From: SVMC01 sp045601345 | GTDB taxonomy: Bacteria; Bacillota; Clostridia; Oscillospirales; Oscillospiraceae | Direction: 5' to 3' | Assembly (NCBI GenBank): GCA_045601345.1 | Contig: JAZRZL010000055.1 | Location: forward strand, 1-46,420 | Length of the DNA: 46,420 nt | Shown: piece by piece, positions 1-7,560 of the stretch | Numbering within the stretch: position 1 is the first letter of the stretch | Layout: every line of letters starts with the position of its first letter | Notes under the pieces: model-generated | Database searches by the model: none | Told to the model about the DNA's origin: nothing | What the model saw: only the letters and a program-made list of their open reading frames with translations | Program-made: the position numbers and the translations under genes

Positions 1-1
1 T

Positions 2-154
2 TTTCGCAAAATATCCACTATTTTCAATATGCCCGTTCGGCATATTAACGAACAGATCGAAAAAATGAATCGTATCTTGCATTTTGAAACAAATCGTTTG
101 GGCATTCCTACAAAGTTTTCACGGGCTGTGAATAGTAACAATTCTCAAAAATAA
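2..154 (+). CDS. possible C-terminal end of an upstream gene (partial)
   Basis: One frame is open from the first bases of the window to a TAA at 152-154, giving about 50 residues without a start codon. The stretch is AT-rich, where an open frame of this length is moderately unusual by chance. The peptide is basic and polar (it includes INEQIEKMNRIL and ends NSNNSQK), and I do not recognise it. It ends 25 bp before the promoter of the next gene, which would fit the tail of an upstream gene on the same strand. It may equally be non-coding. The sequence left of the window would settle this. Confidence 0.3.
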   Translation, partial: FRKISTIFNMPVRHINEQIEKMNRILHFETNRLGIPTKFSRAVNSNNSQK

Positions 155-179
155 TCCTTAAAAAATGATAAATTTTGTG

Positions 180-208
180 TTGCTATTTGACTTAAAAAAT
201 GCTATACT
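180..208 (+). promoter_or_regulatory. sigma-A type promoter for the amino-sugar operon
   Basis: TTGCTA at 180-185 and TATACT at 203-208 are separated by 17 bp. They lie 71 bp upstream of the first ATG in an AT-rich stretch. A TTGACT at 188-193 is only 10 bp from the same -10 and cannot be its partner. Confidence 0.5.
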
Positions 209-279
209 CAAAATGTGTATCTTAAAAAGAAGGCAGTATAGCATATTTGATGCATGGATAGCACAAATGGAGGAATATT

Positions 280-1350
280 ATGCAAAAGTCGATCAACTTC
301 TTTCAGGTAGAAGGCAAGCCGGTGGAGTGTCTGGTCTTTGGCCATGGACACATTAACTACACTTACAAGGTTACCACGGATATTGGAAAAGAATACATTC
401 TCCAGCGCATCAATAAAAACGTATTTAAAGATCCTGAGTCGCTGATGGAAAACGTCGGTGAGGTTTCGCGCTTTATGAGTGAGCGTGTGACGGATCCCCG
501 CTCTGCACTGCATTTTATCCCCACGGATGATGGGAAATATTACCATAAGGATAAGCGCGGTGAATATTGGCGCGTTTATGAATTTGTCGGCGGCTTTTGT
601 CTGGAGGCTGCGGAAACGCCGGAGGATTTTTATGAGAGCGCCATTGCGTTCGGTAATTTTCAGGAAATGCTTCGGGATTTCCCGGCGGAGAAGCTGCATG
701 AAACCATCCCTGAATTCCATAATACCGTCAACCGCTATGCTCTTTTTGAGGACGCACTGGAGCAGGATATGTGCAACCGCGCCAAGGGCATTGAGTATGA
801 AATCGGCTTTGTTATGGCACGAAAGGGAGAGGCTGGAACGCTTCAGCGTATGCGGGAGTCCGGTGAGCTGCCGCTTCGCGTAACCCACAATGATACCAAG
901 CTTAACAATGTTCTTCTCGATACCGAAACCCGTAAGGCGCTGTGTGTTCTGGATCTTGATACGGTCATGCCGGGCCTGAGCTTGTACGATTATGGCGATT
1001 CCATTCGCTTTGGTGCCTCTACCGCAGCTGAGGATGAGCCTGACCTTGACAAGGTTCACCTGAATCTGGATCTGTTCCGCACCTATACCTTGGGCTATAT
1101 GCGCGCCTGTCATTCGATGACCCCGCAGGAAATCCGTATGCTTCCCTGGGGTGCCCGCATCATTACACTGGAGCTGGGCGTTCGATTCCTCACCGATTAT
1201 CTGGAGGGGGATCAGTATTTCAAAATTGCTTATCCGGAGCATAATCTGGTACGCGCCAGAACACAGCTGAAGCTGGTGTCGGATATGGAAGCACACTGGG
1301 ACGAGATGGAGGCCATTGTGCAGGAGGTTGCACAGAGTCTCAACTATTGA
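280..1350 (+). CDS. NahK-like N-acetylhexosamine 1-kinase (aminoglycoside phosphotransferase fold)
   Basis: A 356-aa cytoplasmic kinase of the APH/choline-kinase fold. Residues 20-30 hold the nucleotide-binding strand (FGHGHINYTYK). Residues 203-210 (HNDTKLNN) are the catalytic loop, with D205 as likely base, and residues 225-232 (DLDTVMPG) carry the metal-binding aspartate. Length and motif spacing match bifidobacterial NahK, which phosphorylates GlcNAc or GalNAc at the anomeric carbon during lacto-N-biose or galacto-N-biose salvage. The start has a GGAGG site at 269-273. It is the first gene of an operon with a ROK protein (14 bp downstream) and nagA, which supports an amino-sugar substrate. 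Other APH-fold sugar kinases cannot be excluded from sequence alone. Confidence 0.8.
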   Translation: MQKSINFFQVEGKPVECLVFGHGHINYTYKVTTDIGKEYILQRINKNVFKDPESLMENVGEVSRFMSERVTDPRSALHFIPTDDGKYYHKDKRGEYWRVYEFVGGFCLEAAETPEDFYESAIAFGNFQEMLRDFPAEKLHETIPEFHNTVNRYALFEDALEQDMCNRAKGIEYEIGFVMARKGEAGTLQRMRESGELPLRVTHNDTKLNNVLLDTETRKALCVLDLDTVMPGLSLYDYGDSIRFGASTAAEDEPDLDKVHLNLDLFRTYTLGYMRACHSMTPQEIRMLPWGARIITLELGVRFLTDYLEGDQYFKIAYPEHNLVRARTQLKLVSDMEAHWDEMEAIVQEVAQSLNY

Positions 1351-1363
1351 TTGGAGGAAATTT

Positions 1364-2770
1364 ATGAACTACTTGGGTATTGAGTTTCAGCTTACCCATA
1401 TGCCGGAATTAGATGGGGAATTTATCCCCTTCGGTGCCTGGATTGATGCCTATCTGAAGGATGCCGCGCATCCGATTTCTATTGCCGTGGAGAGAACCGG
1501 CGGTAAGATTTCCGTGCGCAGCACAAAAATTTATAACACACCCGAGATGGCAGAGGCGGACTATCGCTATGTAGAACGCTATGTCAAGTTCCTGCTGTGG
1601 TCAATCGGCGGCTTCAAGGTTTATCTGCTGGGCTGCCCCGAAATTGCAAAGCGCTTGCAGGATGCCTATGTTTACTTTGAGAACGGTGACGGCGAAAACG
1701 GTCTGCGCTGGTTTGATGTCCAGTTCATGGAGGACGTTTTTGAGAATGGCTTCGCCATTGTCGATTGCGATGAGGCCTCCTTCCCCAAGGAAAACGATGC
1801 CTCTGTCAGCATCGGCGGCCATCTGGAGGGCTGCCGTATCGGCTTTGATGCCGGCGGCTCTGATCGCAAGGTGTCCGCAGTGATTGATGGCCAGACCGTC
1901 TATTCCGAAGAGGTTGTCTGGCATCCCAAGACGGAGTCCAACCCCCAGTATCACTTCAATGAAATTGTATCTGCGTTCCGCACGGCGGCTTCCAAAATGC
2001 CCAGAGTGGATGGCATCGGTGTCAGCTCTGCCGGTGTGTTTATCGGCAATGCCCCGATGGTTTCCTCCCTGTTCATCAAGGTGCCCAGAGAGAAGGAAAT
2101 CCGCAAGCTGGTCAAGACCGTATTTGACCGTGCGGCAAAGGAAATCGGCGATGTGCCTATCGTCGTTGCCAATGACGGTGACGTGACTGCGCTGGCCGGT
2201 GCCATGAGCATGGGTGTCCACGGTGTCATGGGTATGGCCATGGGCACCAGCGAAGCTGTGGGCTATGTTGACCGCAGCGGTAATGTGCTTGGCTGGTTCA
2301 ATGAGCTGGCGTTTGCTCCCGTTGACCTGAACGAGAACGCTATGGCAGACGAATGGTCCACCGACATCGGCGTGGGCTGCAAGTATTTCTCTCAGGATGC
2401 CGTAATTAAGCTTTCACCCGCTGCCGGAATCGAACTGGACGATACCCTGACCCCCGCCCAGAAGCTGGAGGTTGTGCAGGGTCTTATGGAGCAGGGCGAT
2501 GAGAGAGCAGAGAAGATTTTTGCCTCCATCGGCTGCTATCTTGCCCATACCATCAATCTTTATTGCCATTTCTACGACATTTGCCACCTGATCGTGCTCG
2601 GACGCGTTATGTCCGGCCGCGGTGGTGAGGTCATTATGGCCGAATGCAGGAAGGTACTGCATGATGACTATCCCGCACTTGCCGAGCGTGTAAACGTCAT
2701 GCTGCCCGATGAAAAAATGCGCCGCGTTGGTCAGTCTGTTGCGGCTGCCTCGCTGCCTGCCCCCATGTAA
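1364..2770 (+). CDS. ROK-family sugar kinase-like protein with an extra N-terminal domain
   Basis: A 468-aa protein whose residues 156-460 form an ASKHA/ROK fold: phosphate-1 loop FDAGGSDRK (161-169), the ROK-like GVSSAGVFIGN (219-229), VANDGD with the likely catalytic aspartate near 271, and an AMGTS nucleotide loop (292-296). The classical ROK zinc motif CxCGxxGC is absent. The first 155 residues are an additional domain that I do not recognise. The ATG at 1364 follows GGAGG (1353-1357) and is preferred over upstream in-frame starts that would overlap the previous gene. Its place between an anomeric kinase and NagA suggests a GlcNAc/ManNAc 6-kinase supplying GlcNAc-6-P, or a sugar-sensing derivative. 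No helix-turn-helix is evident. Confidence 0.75.
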   Translation: MNYLGIEFQLTHMPELDGEFIPFGAWIDAYLKDAAHPISIAVERTGGKISVRSTKIYNTPEMAEADYRYVERYVKFLLWSIGGFKVYLLGCPEIAKRLQDAYVYFENGDGENGLRWFDVQFMEDVFENGFAIVDCDEASFPKENDASVSIGGHLEGCRIGFDAGGSDRKVSAVIDGQTVYSEEVVWHPKTESNPQYHFNEIVSAFRTAASKMPRVDGIGVSSAGVFIGNAPMVSSLFIKVPREKEIRKLVKTVFDRAAKEIGDVPIVVANDGDVTALAGAMSMGVHGVMGMAMGTSEAVGYVDRSGNVLGWFNELAFAPVDLNENAMADEWSTDIGVGCKYFSQDAVIKLSPAAGIELDDTLTPAQKLEVVQGLMEQGDERAEKIFASIGCYLAHTINLYCHFYDICHLIVLGRVMSGRGGEVIMAECRKVLHDDYPALAERVNVMLPDEKMRRVGQSVAAASLPAPM

Positions 2771-2780
2771 GGAGAATACT

Positions 2781-3908
2781 ATGCTTTATAAGAATGCTAA
2801 AATTTACACCGAAAATTTCCGCTTTGTTACCGGTTGGTTTACGGTAGACAATGGCCGTTTTGCAGAGGTTTGCGAAGGTACGACCGATGCAGAGGGTATG
2901 GATCTCGGCGGTGCTGTTGTGATCCCCGGCCTCATTGATGTCCACAACCACGGCAACTCCAACGCTGACTTTTCCGATGGGGATTATGAGGGCGTTTGCC
3001 GCATGGCTGCCTATCTGGGTGCCAACGGTGTGACCTCCTTTGCCCCCGCCTCCATGACGCTGCCCTATGATGTGCTGGAAAAGGCCTTTGCTACCGCTGC
3101 AAAGCTCCATGCGGAAAAACCGAAGGGAAGCGCCAAGCTGCAAGGCATCCAGATGGAAGGACCCTTTTTCAGCGAAAAGAAAAAGGGTGCGCAGAACGGT
3201 GCTTACCTGAAGCTGCCCGATTACGAAGCCTTTGCAGCCCTCTATAACGGCTGCGGCGGGCTTGTCCGCATTGTGGACGTGGCTCCCGAGCTGGAGGGCG
3301 CAGCGGAATTTGTCGAAAAGGTCAGCAAACTCTGTACGGTTTCTATCGCACACACCGATTCCGACTATGAGCACGCCAAGGCCGCCATTGATGCAGGTGT
3401 CACCCACCTGACCCACCTGTACAATGCTATGCCCTCCATCCATCACCGCAAGCCCGGTGTCATCGGTGCAGCCGCAGAGAACCCCAAGGTTCGTGCAGAG
3501 CTGATCTGCGATGGCATCCATGTGCATCCCAGCTCCATCCGTCTGGCCTTTGCGCTGTTCGGCGGCGAACGCATGGTTCTGATTTCCGATGCTCTGGGCT
3601 GCTGCGGTATGCCCGACGGCACCTATGAGCTGGGCGGGCAGGAGGTTTTCCTGCGTGGCAAGGTCTGCACGCTGGCCGACGGTACGCTGGCAGGCTCTGT
3701 CACGAACCTGTTTGACTGTATGCGTAATGTTATCTCCTACGGCATCGCCCCCGAGACGGCGGTTCGCGCTGCCAGCTACAACCCCGCCTGCGCTCTGGGT
3801 CTGGACAGCGAAATCGGCTCCATTGCCCCCGGCAAATGTGCGGACTTCGTCATCTGTGATGAGAATTTCAATCGTAAGGCTGTTTATATTGACGGAGAAA
3901 AAGTTTAA
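2781..3908 (+). CDS. nagA: N-acetylglucosamine-6-phosphate deacetylase
   Basis: A 375-aa amidohydrolase that converts GlcNAc-6-P to GlcN-6-P and acetate, feeding glycolysis or cell-wall synthesis. All landmarks are present: VIPGLIDVHNHG with the metal-site histidines (53-58), MEGPFF with the metal-binding Glu126, His191 (IAHTDSD), His212 (THLTHLYNAM), GIHVHP (245-250) and the catalytic Asp270 (LISDALG). Length is normal for the family. The start has GGAGA 6 bp upstream, 10 bp after the ROK gene. It is the last gene of the amino-sugar operon and is followed at once by an intrinsic terminator. No nagB deaminase is in the window. Confidence 0.95.
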   Translation: MLYKNAKIYTENFRFVTGWFTVDNGRFAEVCEGTTDAEGMDLGGAVVIPGLIDVHNHGNSNADFSDGDYEGVCRMAAYLGANGVTSFAPASMTLPYDVLEKAFATAAKLHAEKPKGSAKLQGIQMEGPFFSEKKKGAQNGAYLKLPDYEAFAALYNGCGGLVRIVDVAPELEGAAEFVEKVSKLCTVSIAHTDSDYEHAKAAIDAGVTHLTHLYNAMPSIHHRKPGVIGAAAENPKVRAELICDGIHVHPSSIRLAFALFGGERMVLISDALGCCGMPDGTYELGGQEVFLRGKVCTLADGTLAGSVTNLFDCMRNVISYGIAPETAVRAASYNPACALGLDSEIGSIAPGKCADFVICDENFNRKAVYIDGEKV

Positions 3909-3916
3909 TATTCAGA

Positions 3917-3956
3917 GAGACAAGGGGAAGACATCCCCTTGTCTCCTTGATTTTTC
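3917..3956 (+). terminator. intrinsic terminator after nagA
   Basis: A perfect 11-bp stem (3917-3927 with 3935-3945) and a 7-nt loop, followed by a T-rich tail. It lies 9 bp after the nagA stop codon. Confidence 0.85.
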
Positions 3957-4047
3957 CATTAGCTACCATTTATAATAGAAAAAAGAACGTGATAAAATTT
4001 TTTTGTAGGTGAAATTAAAATTAAAATAAATTTTTTTGTTTTCTCTC

Positions 4048-4076
4048 TTGCATTCATTAAATAATTCTGCTACAAT
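4048..4076 (+). promoter_or_regulatory. sigma-A promoter of the pilus operon
   Basis: TTGCAT at 4048-4053 and TACAAT at 4071-4076 with a 17-bp spacer, in a very AT-rich region (3957-4080) that otherwise holds no gene. Transcription would start near 4083, leaving a leader of about 100 nt before the first coding sequence. Confidence 0.65.
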
Positions 4077-4180
4077 ACAATATGTATTAGGGCGTATAAT
4101 CACTTGCTATATATTTGTGTGCGCAATATCCCCTCCTCCCCGTCAGGGTGGCAGAGTAATGTCTTGTTTTGAGGTGCAAC

Positions 4181-4774
4181 ATGACCGATAAAAAGTTGAG
4201 AAAGCTCAGACGTGCGGCACTGATTGAGCTGCTCATTGAGCAGTTGGAGGAAAATGAACGCCTGACTGGTCAGATCGATCAGCTGCAAAAGCAACTCCAG
4301 GATCGGGCGATTACTATTGAGAATGCCGGCTCCATTGCCGAGGCTGCGCTGGTGCTCAATGATGTATTTCTGGCTGCGGAAAATGCGGCGACACAATATG
4401 TGGATAACCTAACCAGACTGAATACCCGTAGCGATGAGCTTTTTGCCAATGCCCAGCAGGAGGCCGCAAGAATTATTCAGGAGGCGCAGGAACAGGCACA
4501 GCATCTGCTGTCGCAAGCGCCGGAGGCAGTGTCGGAATCTGCTTCGGTGTTCTCATCTGCGGAAACGGCGATAGAAGAGGCAATACCTGATCCCAATTTA
4601 CTGCATGACCTGCCGCCGGAGTTGATTGCCGATTTACCGCCAGAGCTTCAGCCTGAGGAGGAACAGAAGTTGTCGTTGGAGGATTTAGAACTTCTACGTC
4701 GAACCTCCACCAAAGAGTTCATGGAGCATCGTTTTGATGAGGTATTTGCACAGATGCGCCGTCGTAATAAATAG
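4181..4774 (+). CDS. soluble coiled-coil protein at the head of the pilus operon
   Basis: A 197-aa protein with no signal peptide or membrane segment, hence probably cytoplasmic. Residues 12-50 are a charged Leu-rich coiled coil (LIELLIEQLEENERL). Residues 90-112 show the Ala/Glu/Gln heptad pattern typical of DivIVA C-termini (ARIIQEAQEQAQ). A Pro/acidic linker follows, including DLPPELIADLPPELQPEEEQ (142-161), and then a basic C-terminus. GAGGTG at 4171-4176 precedes the ATG, which is preferred to an upstream TTG at 4169. It opens the operon of sortases and pilins, 97 bp before a second coiled-coil gene. I recognise no enzyme motif. A cytoplasmic scaffold for pilus assembly is an inference from context. 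Confidence 0.75.
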   Translation: MTDKKLRKLRRAALIELLIEQLEENERLTGQIDQLQKQLQDRAITIENAGSIAEAALVLNDVFLAAENAATQYVDNLTRLNTRSDELFANAQQEAARIIQEAQEQAQHLLSQAPEAVSESASVFSSAETAIEEAIPDPNLLHDLPPELIADLPPELQPEEEQKLSLEDLELLRRTSTKEFMEHRFDEVFAQMRRRNK

Positions 4775-4871
4775 TGTGCGCTGATTTTAGAGGTGACCTT
4801 TATATAACACCTTTTGCATATGGAATAGTCTACCCTGCCCTGCCGGGAAGAAATGAAACGGAGGAAAAACA

Positions 4872-6152
4872 ATGGACACTACGAATGAACAGCGAGAAAA
4901 CGACCTTAATCGAGTTGCTAATTATATAAAAAAGCTGAAATTCAAAAAGGCAGTGGTGGGCGGTATTGAGCAGGAAGGTGCCTATCAGGCTATGCGTGAG
5001 CTGGTTTCTATTTTTACAGAAATCTACACCGCAGAGACCGAGCGCTCCGACCAACTGGAGGTACAGCTTCAGCAAGCACGGGAGGAGCAGGCCACTGCCG
5101 AAAAGCGGATTCTTCTGCTCAAAGAGCAGACTTCCCAAAAGGCAGAAAAACTTAGAGGCGAAATTGATGACCAGTACCGCAAGCTGGAGGAAGAGAATAA
5201 TGCACTGAAAAAGCGGCTGCAAAATCAAACTGTAGGCTCTTCCAGCGAGCTTGAAGATCTCAAGAAGGAAAATGACGATCTGAAAAAGCAGCTGCAAAGC
5301 AGAACGGTTAGCTCTTCCAATGAGGCCGAAGATCTTAGGAAGGAAAATAAAGACCTTCATACACAGATTGAAAAGCTTGCTTCTGAAAAGAATAACCTAG
5401 CCTTTGAGCTGCAAAAGTTGCAGGATCATATGAAAGAGAACAAGTTCCAGCATGAAACGCTGGAGGAAATCTATCTTGATGCCAACTACCGCAGAAAGCA
5501 GATTATTGATACGGCCAATGCCGATGCCGAGCGCATGAAGCAGGAGACCGAGGCAAGCAACGCGAAGGCAAAACAGAGCTTTGAGGAAGAAATTCAGGCA
5601 GAGCGTGATGCATTTGATGCCGATTTGAATAATCAGCGTACCGCGTTTTATGCGGATATGGATGCCCGCCGCACAGCGTTTGATATGAAGCAGAAGCAGC
5701 TTGAAGAGGAACAGCAGGAAGCTTCTGAGAAATTCAATCGAGATCTTGCGCAGTCCAGAGAACAGCTTATTGCGCAGGAGCGTGCAACCCATGAACGTTG
5801 TGATGCCCTTCTCAAGGAGGCAGAGGGAAAGGCATTTGTGCTTATCACAAATGCTGAGACCGAAGGTAAAGAAATTATTTCCAGAGCCAATGCTGAGGCA
5901 GAGCAGCGGAAGGTTGAGATGGATCAACTGGTTGCCTCCGCACAGGAGAAATATAAGGCAGAGCGTACCCGCTATGACAATATGCTTCGCCGTCTGGGCG
6001 AAATGCGTGCCGAGGTTTTGCGAGGTATTCAGAGAGATATCAATGAGATGCAGTCTGTGGCTTTCCAGCTTTCCAGCAGTGAAATTGATGCGGAAACCGA
6101 AACGATTGTCGGCATAGATGCACTGAATGATTTGCAAAAATCCGCAGAGTAA
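4872..6152 (+). CDS. long coiled-coil protein with DivIVA-like N-terminus
   Basis: A 426-aa cytoplasmic coiled-coil protein. Residues 15-45 (LKFKKAVVGGIEQEGAYQAM and following) resemble the DivIVA/GpsB membrane-binding segment, in which a Phe and a Gly-containing turn precede an amphipathic helix. Almost all of residues 48-395 is predicted coiled coil. A 25-residue unit is repeated in tandem at 112-161 (LKKRLQNQTVGSSS, then LKKQLQSRTVSSSN). Later stretches (AEGKAFVLITNAETEGKEII) carry the Ala/Ile/Glu pattern of DivIVA tails. GGAGG at 4859-4863 sets the start. It lies between another coiled-coil gene and an LPDTG surface protein in the pilus operon. Polar or septal positioning of pilus assembly is a reasonable hypothesis but unproven. 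Confidence 0.75.
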   Translation: MDTTNEQRENDLNRVANYIKKLKFKKAVVGGIEQEGAYQAMRELVSIFTEIYTAETERSDQLEVQLQQAREEQATAEKRILLLKEQTSQKAEKLRGEIDDQYRKLEEENNALKKRLQNQTVGSSSELEDLKKENDDLKKQLQSRTVSSSNEAEDLRKENKDLHTQIEKLASEKNNLAFELQKLQDHMKENKFQHETLEEIYLDANYRRKQIIDTANADAERMKQETEASNAKAKQSFEEEIQAERDAFDADLNNQRTAFYADMDARRTAFDMKQKQLEEEQQEASEKFNRDLAQSREQLIAQERATHERCDALLKEAEGKAFVLITNAETEGKEIISRANAEAEQRKVEMDQLVASAQEKYKAERTRYDNMLRRLGEMRAEVLRGIQRDINEMQSVAFQLSSSEIDAETETIVGIDALNDLQKSAE

Positions 6153-6184
6153 ATCAATAACAACGGACAGGAGATTACAGCCAC

Positions 6185-6949
6185 ATGGATGCTCGGCAGT
6201 TAGACAACTTACTGCAATCCAAAATTAACCGTACACATCGCATAAAGCGTATATTGATTGTGACGGTAGCTGTGCTGTGCCTTCTTGCCATTGCTGGGGT
6301 AGGAATCTATTATCTGACCAACCGGGAATCATCGGATATGTCAGGTGAATCCACCCTTGCCGTAACAGATTCTGTGGAGTCATCCACGGATCCCCAGCAG
6401 CTTGAGCCGCCGCCTACTGCGAATTCCGTTGGCAGTGACAGCGAACTTTCTGACACTATAGATATAGATTCCGATAACCCGACGGCCACGGCTGAGGTGG
6501 ATGCCTCGGCATCCAACGATGCACAGGCAGATGAAGGCTATACCCATAGTCTGCAAATGGTTTGGTTTGGGGAACTGCGGAATGCACCGCCGGAGGAACT
6601 GACGATTTCCGTATTACATAAGGATGAGCTTGTAAAACAGTTCACTCTTACATCAGGCGATGGCTGGCAATACACTTGGATAGATGCATATCCTGCCAGT
6701 GAGCTGACACTACAGGGAGATTTTCCGCAGGGAATTATGTCTTCGTTTTCGATTATTGGACAGAATTTTACAGTGACCGGAATCTCCTTTGATTTGCCTG
6801 ATACAACCAATGCTGATGCCTCCGGTCAAAAAACGGTGGAACAGCTTGACGAAGAGGAGCTTCCTGACACAGGTTATGTCTGGCCATTTAGAATTTTTTT
6901 GATTGGCTTGGTACTTGTGATGATAGGTGTTTTTTCAAAAAAACATTGA
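6185..6949 (+). CDS. LPDTG-anchored surface protein with degenerate Cna-B-like domain
   Basis: A 254-aa protein. Residues 22-43 form an N-terminal membrane segment or long signal peptide. Residues 48-118 are a Ser/Thr/Asp-rich low-complexity stalk. Residues 120-203 match a Cna-B-like fold (ELTISVLHKDELVKQF, GWQYTW). LPDTG lies at 226-230, followed by a hydrophobic helix and a KKH tail. The same WQYTW strand occurs in the minor pilin at 12564-13607, but here the Lys, Glu and Asn normally forming the isopeptide bond appear replaced. AGGAG at 6169-6173 sets the start. It sits directly before the signal peptidase gene. It could be a wall-anchored accessory subunit or chaperone of the pilus. Confidence 0.75.
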   Translation: MDARQLDNLLQSKINRTHRIKRILIVTVAVLCLLAIAGVGIYYLTNRESSDMSGESTLAVTDSVESSTDPQQLEPPPTANSVGSDSELSDTIDIDSDNPTATAEVDASASNDAQADEGYTHSLQMVWFGELRNAPPEELTISVLHKDELVKQFTLTSGDGWQYTWIDAYPASELTLQGDFPQGIMSSFSIIGQNFTVTGISFDLPDTTNADASGQKTVEQLDEEELPDTGYVWPFRIFLIGLVLVMIGVFSKKH

Positions 6950-6966
6950 GAAGCAAGGAGTAATCC

Positions 6967-7560
6967 ATGGATAAGCAGCATTCTTCTGAAGCGCCTACGC
7001 TCTCTCAGCTGAAGGTTGAGCTGGAGCGTGAACACTATAAATCGCGCTACCGCAGTGTGCTTTGGAATACATTTTTTGTTCTAGTAATTGTTGCAGCCTT
7101 TTCTGTTTTGGCCGCAATGCTTTGGTTACCCGTACTTGAAATTTATGGCGAGTCTATGGCACCTACGTTGACCGAGGGCGAGATTGTTGTCTCGGTCAAG
7201 ACTCATGAAATCCAGCGCGGGGATCTGATCGCGTTTTATTTCGGCAACAAAGTTTTGGTGAAACGCTGCATCGCACTTCCAGGCGATACCGTCAGCATTG
7301 ATCAGGATGGTTTCGTATTCGTCAATGATGTCCAATTGGAGGAACCTTATGTCTCCGAGCGGACACTGGGGGAGTGTGACTTGGAGTTTCCATATATTGT
7401 TCCGCAGGAGCGGTATTTTTTGCTTGGCGACCACAGGGAAACCTCTATTGACAGCCGCAGCACCCTTGTTGGCAGTGTCAGTAAGGAGGATATTGTGGGG
7501 AGATTATTTCTAAGGCTTTGGCCGTTGGAGAAGCTGGGCACGATAGGGGGGAGCGGATGA
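6967..7560 (+). CDS. type I signal peptidase, pilus-operon member
   Basis: A 197-aa membrane serine protease with an N-terminal cytoplasmic tail, one membrane helix (about 33-57) and an extracytoplasmic catalytic domain. Box B, GESMAPT, carries the nucleophile Ser63. Box D, VLVKRCIALPGD, carries the general base Lys99. Box E is FLLGDHRETSIDSR. The enzyme should therefore be active, unlike the SipA-type pseudo-peptidases that act as chaperones in some streptococcal pilus loci. Its place between two LPXTG proteins suggests it processes pilin precursors with long N-terminal leaders. Its stop overlaps the start of the adhesin gene (ATGA), indicating translational coupling. Confidence 0.92.
   Translation: MDKQHSSEAPTLSQLKVELEREHYKSRYRSVLWNTFFVLVIVAAFSVLAAMLWLPVLEIYGESMAPTLTEGEIVVSVKTHEIQRGDLIAFYFGNKVLVKRCIALPGDTVSIDQDGFVFVNDVQLEEPYVSERTLGECDLEFPYIVPQERYFLLGDHRETSIDSRSTLVGSVSKEDIVGRLFLRLWPLEKLGTIGGSG

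Noticed and set aside
188..208. TTGACT followed by TATACT as a promoter
   Set aside because: The spacer is only 10 bp. TTGCTA at 180-185 has the correct 17-bp distance to the same -10.
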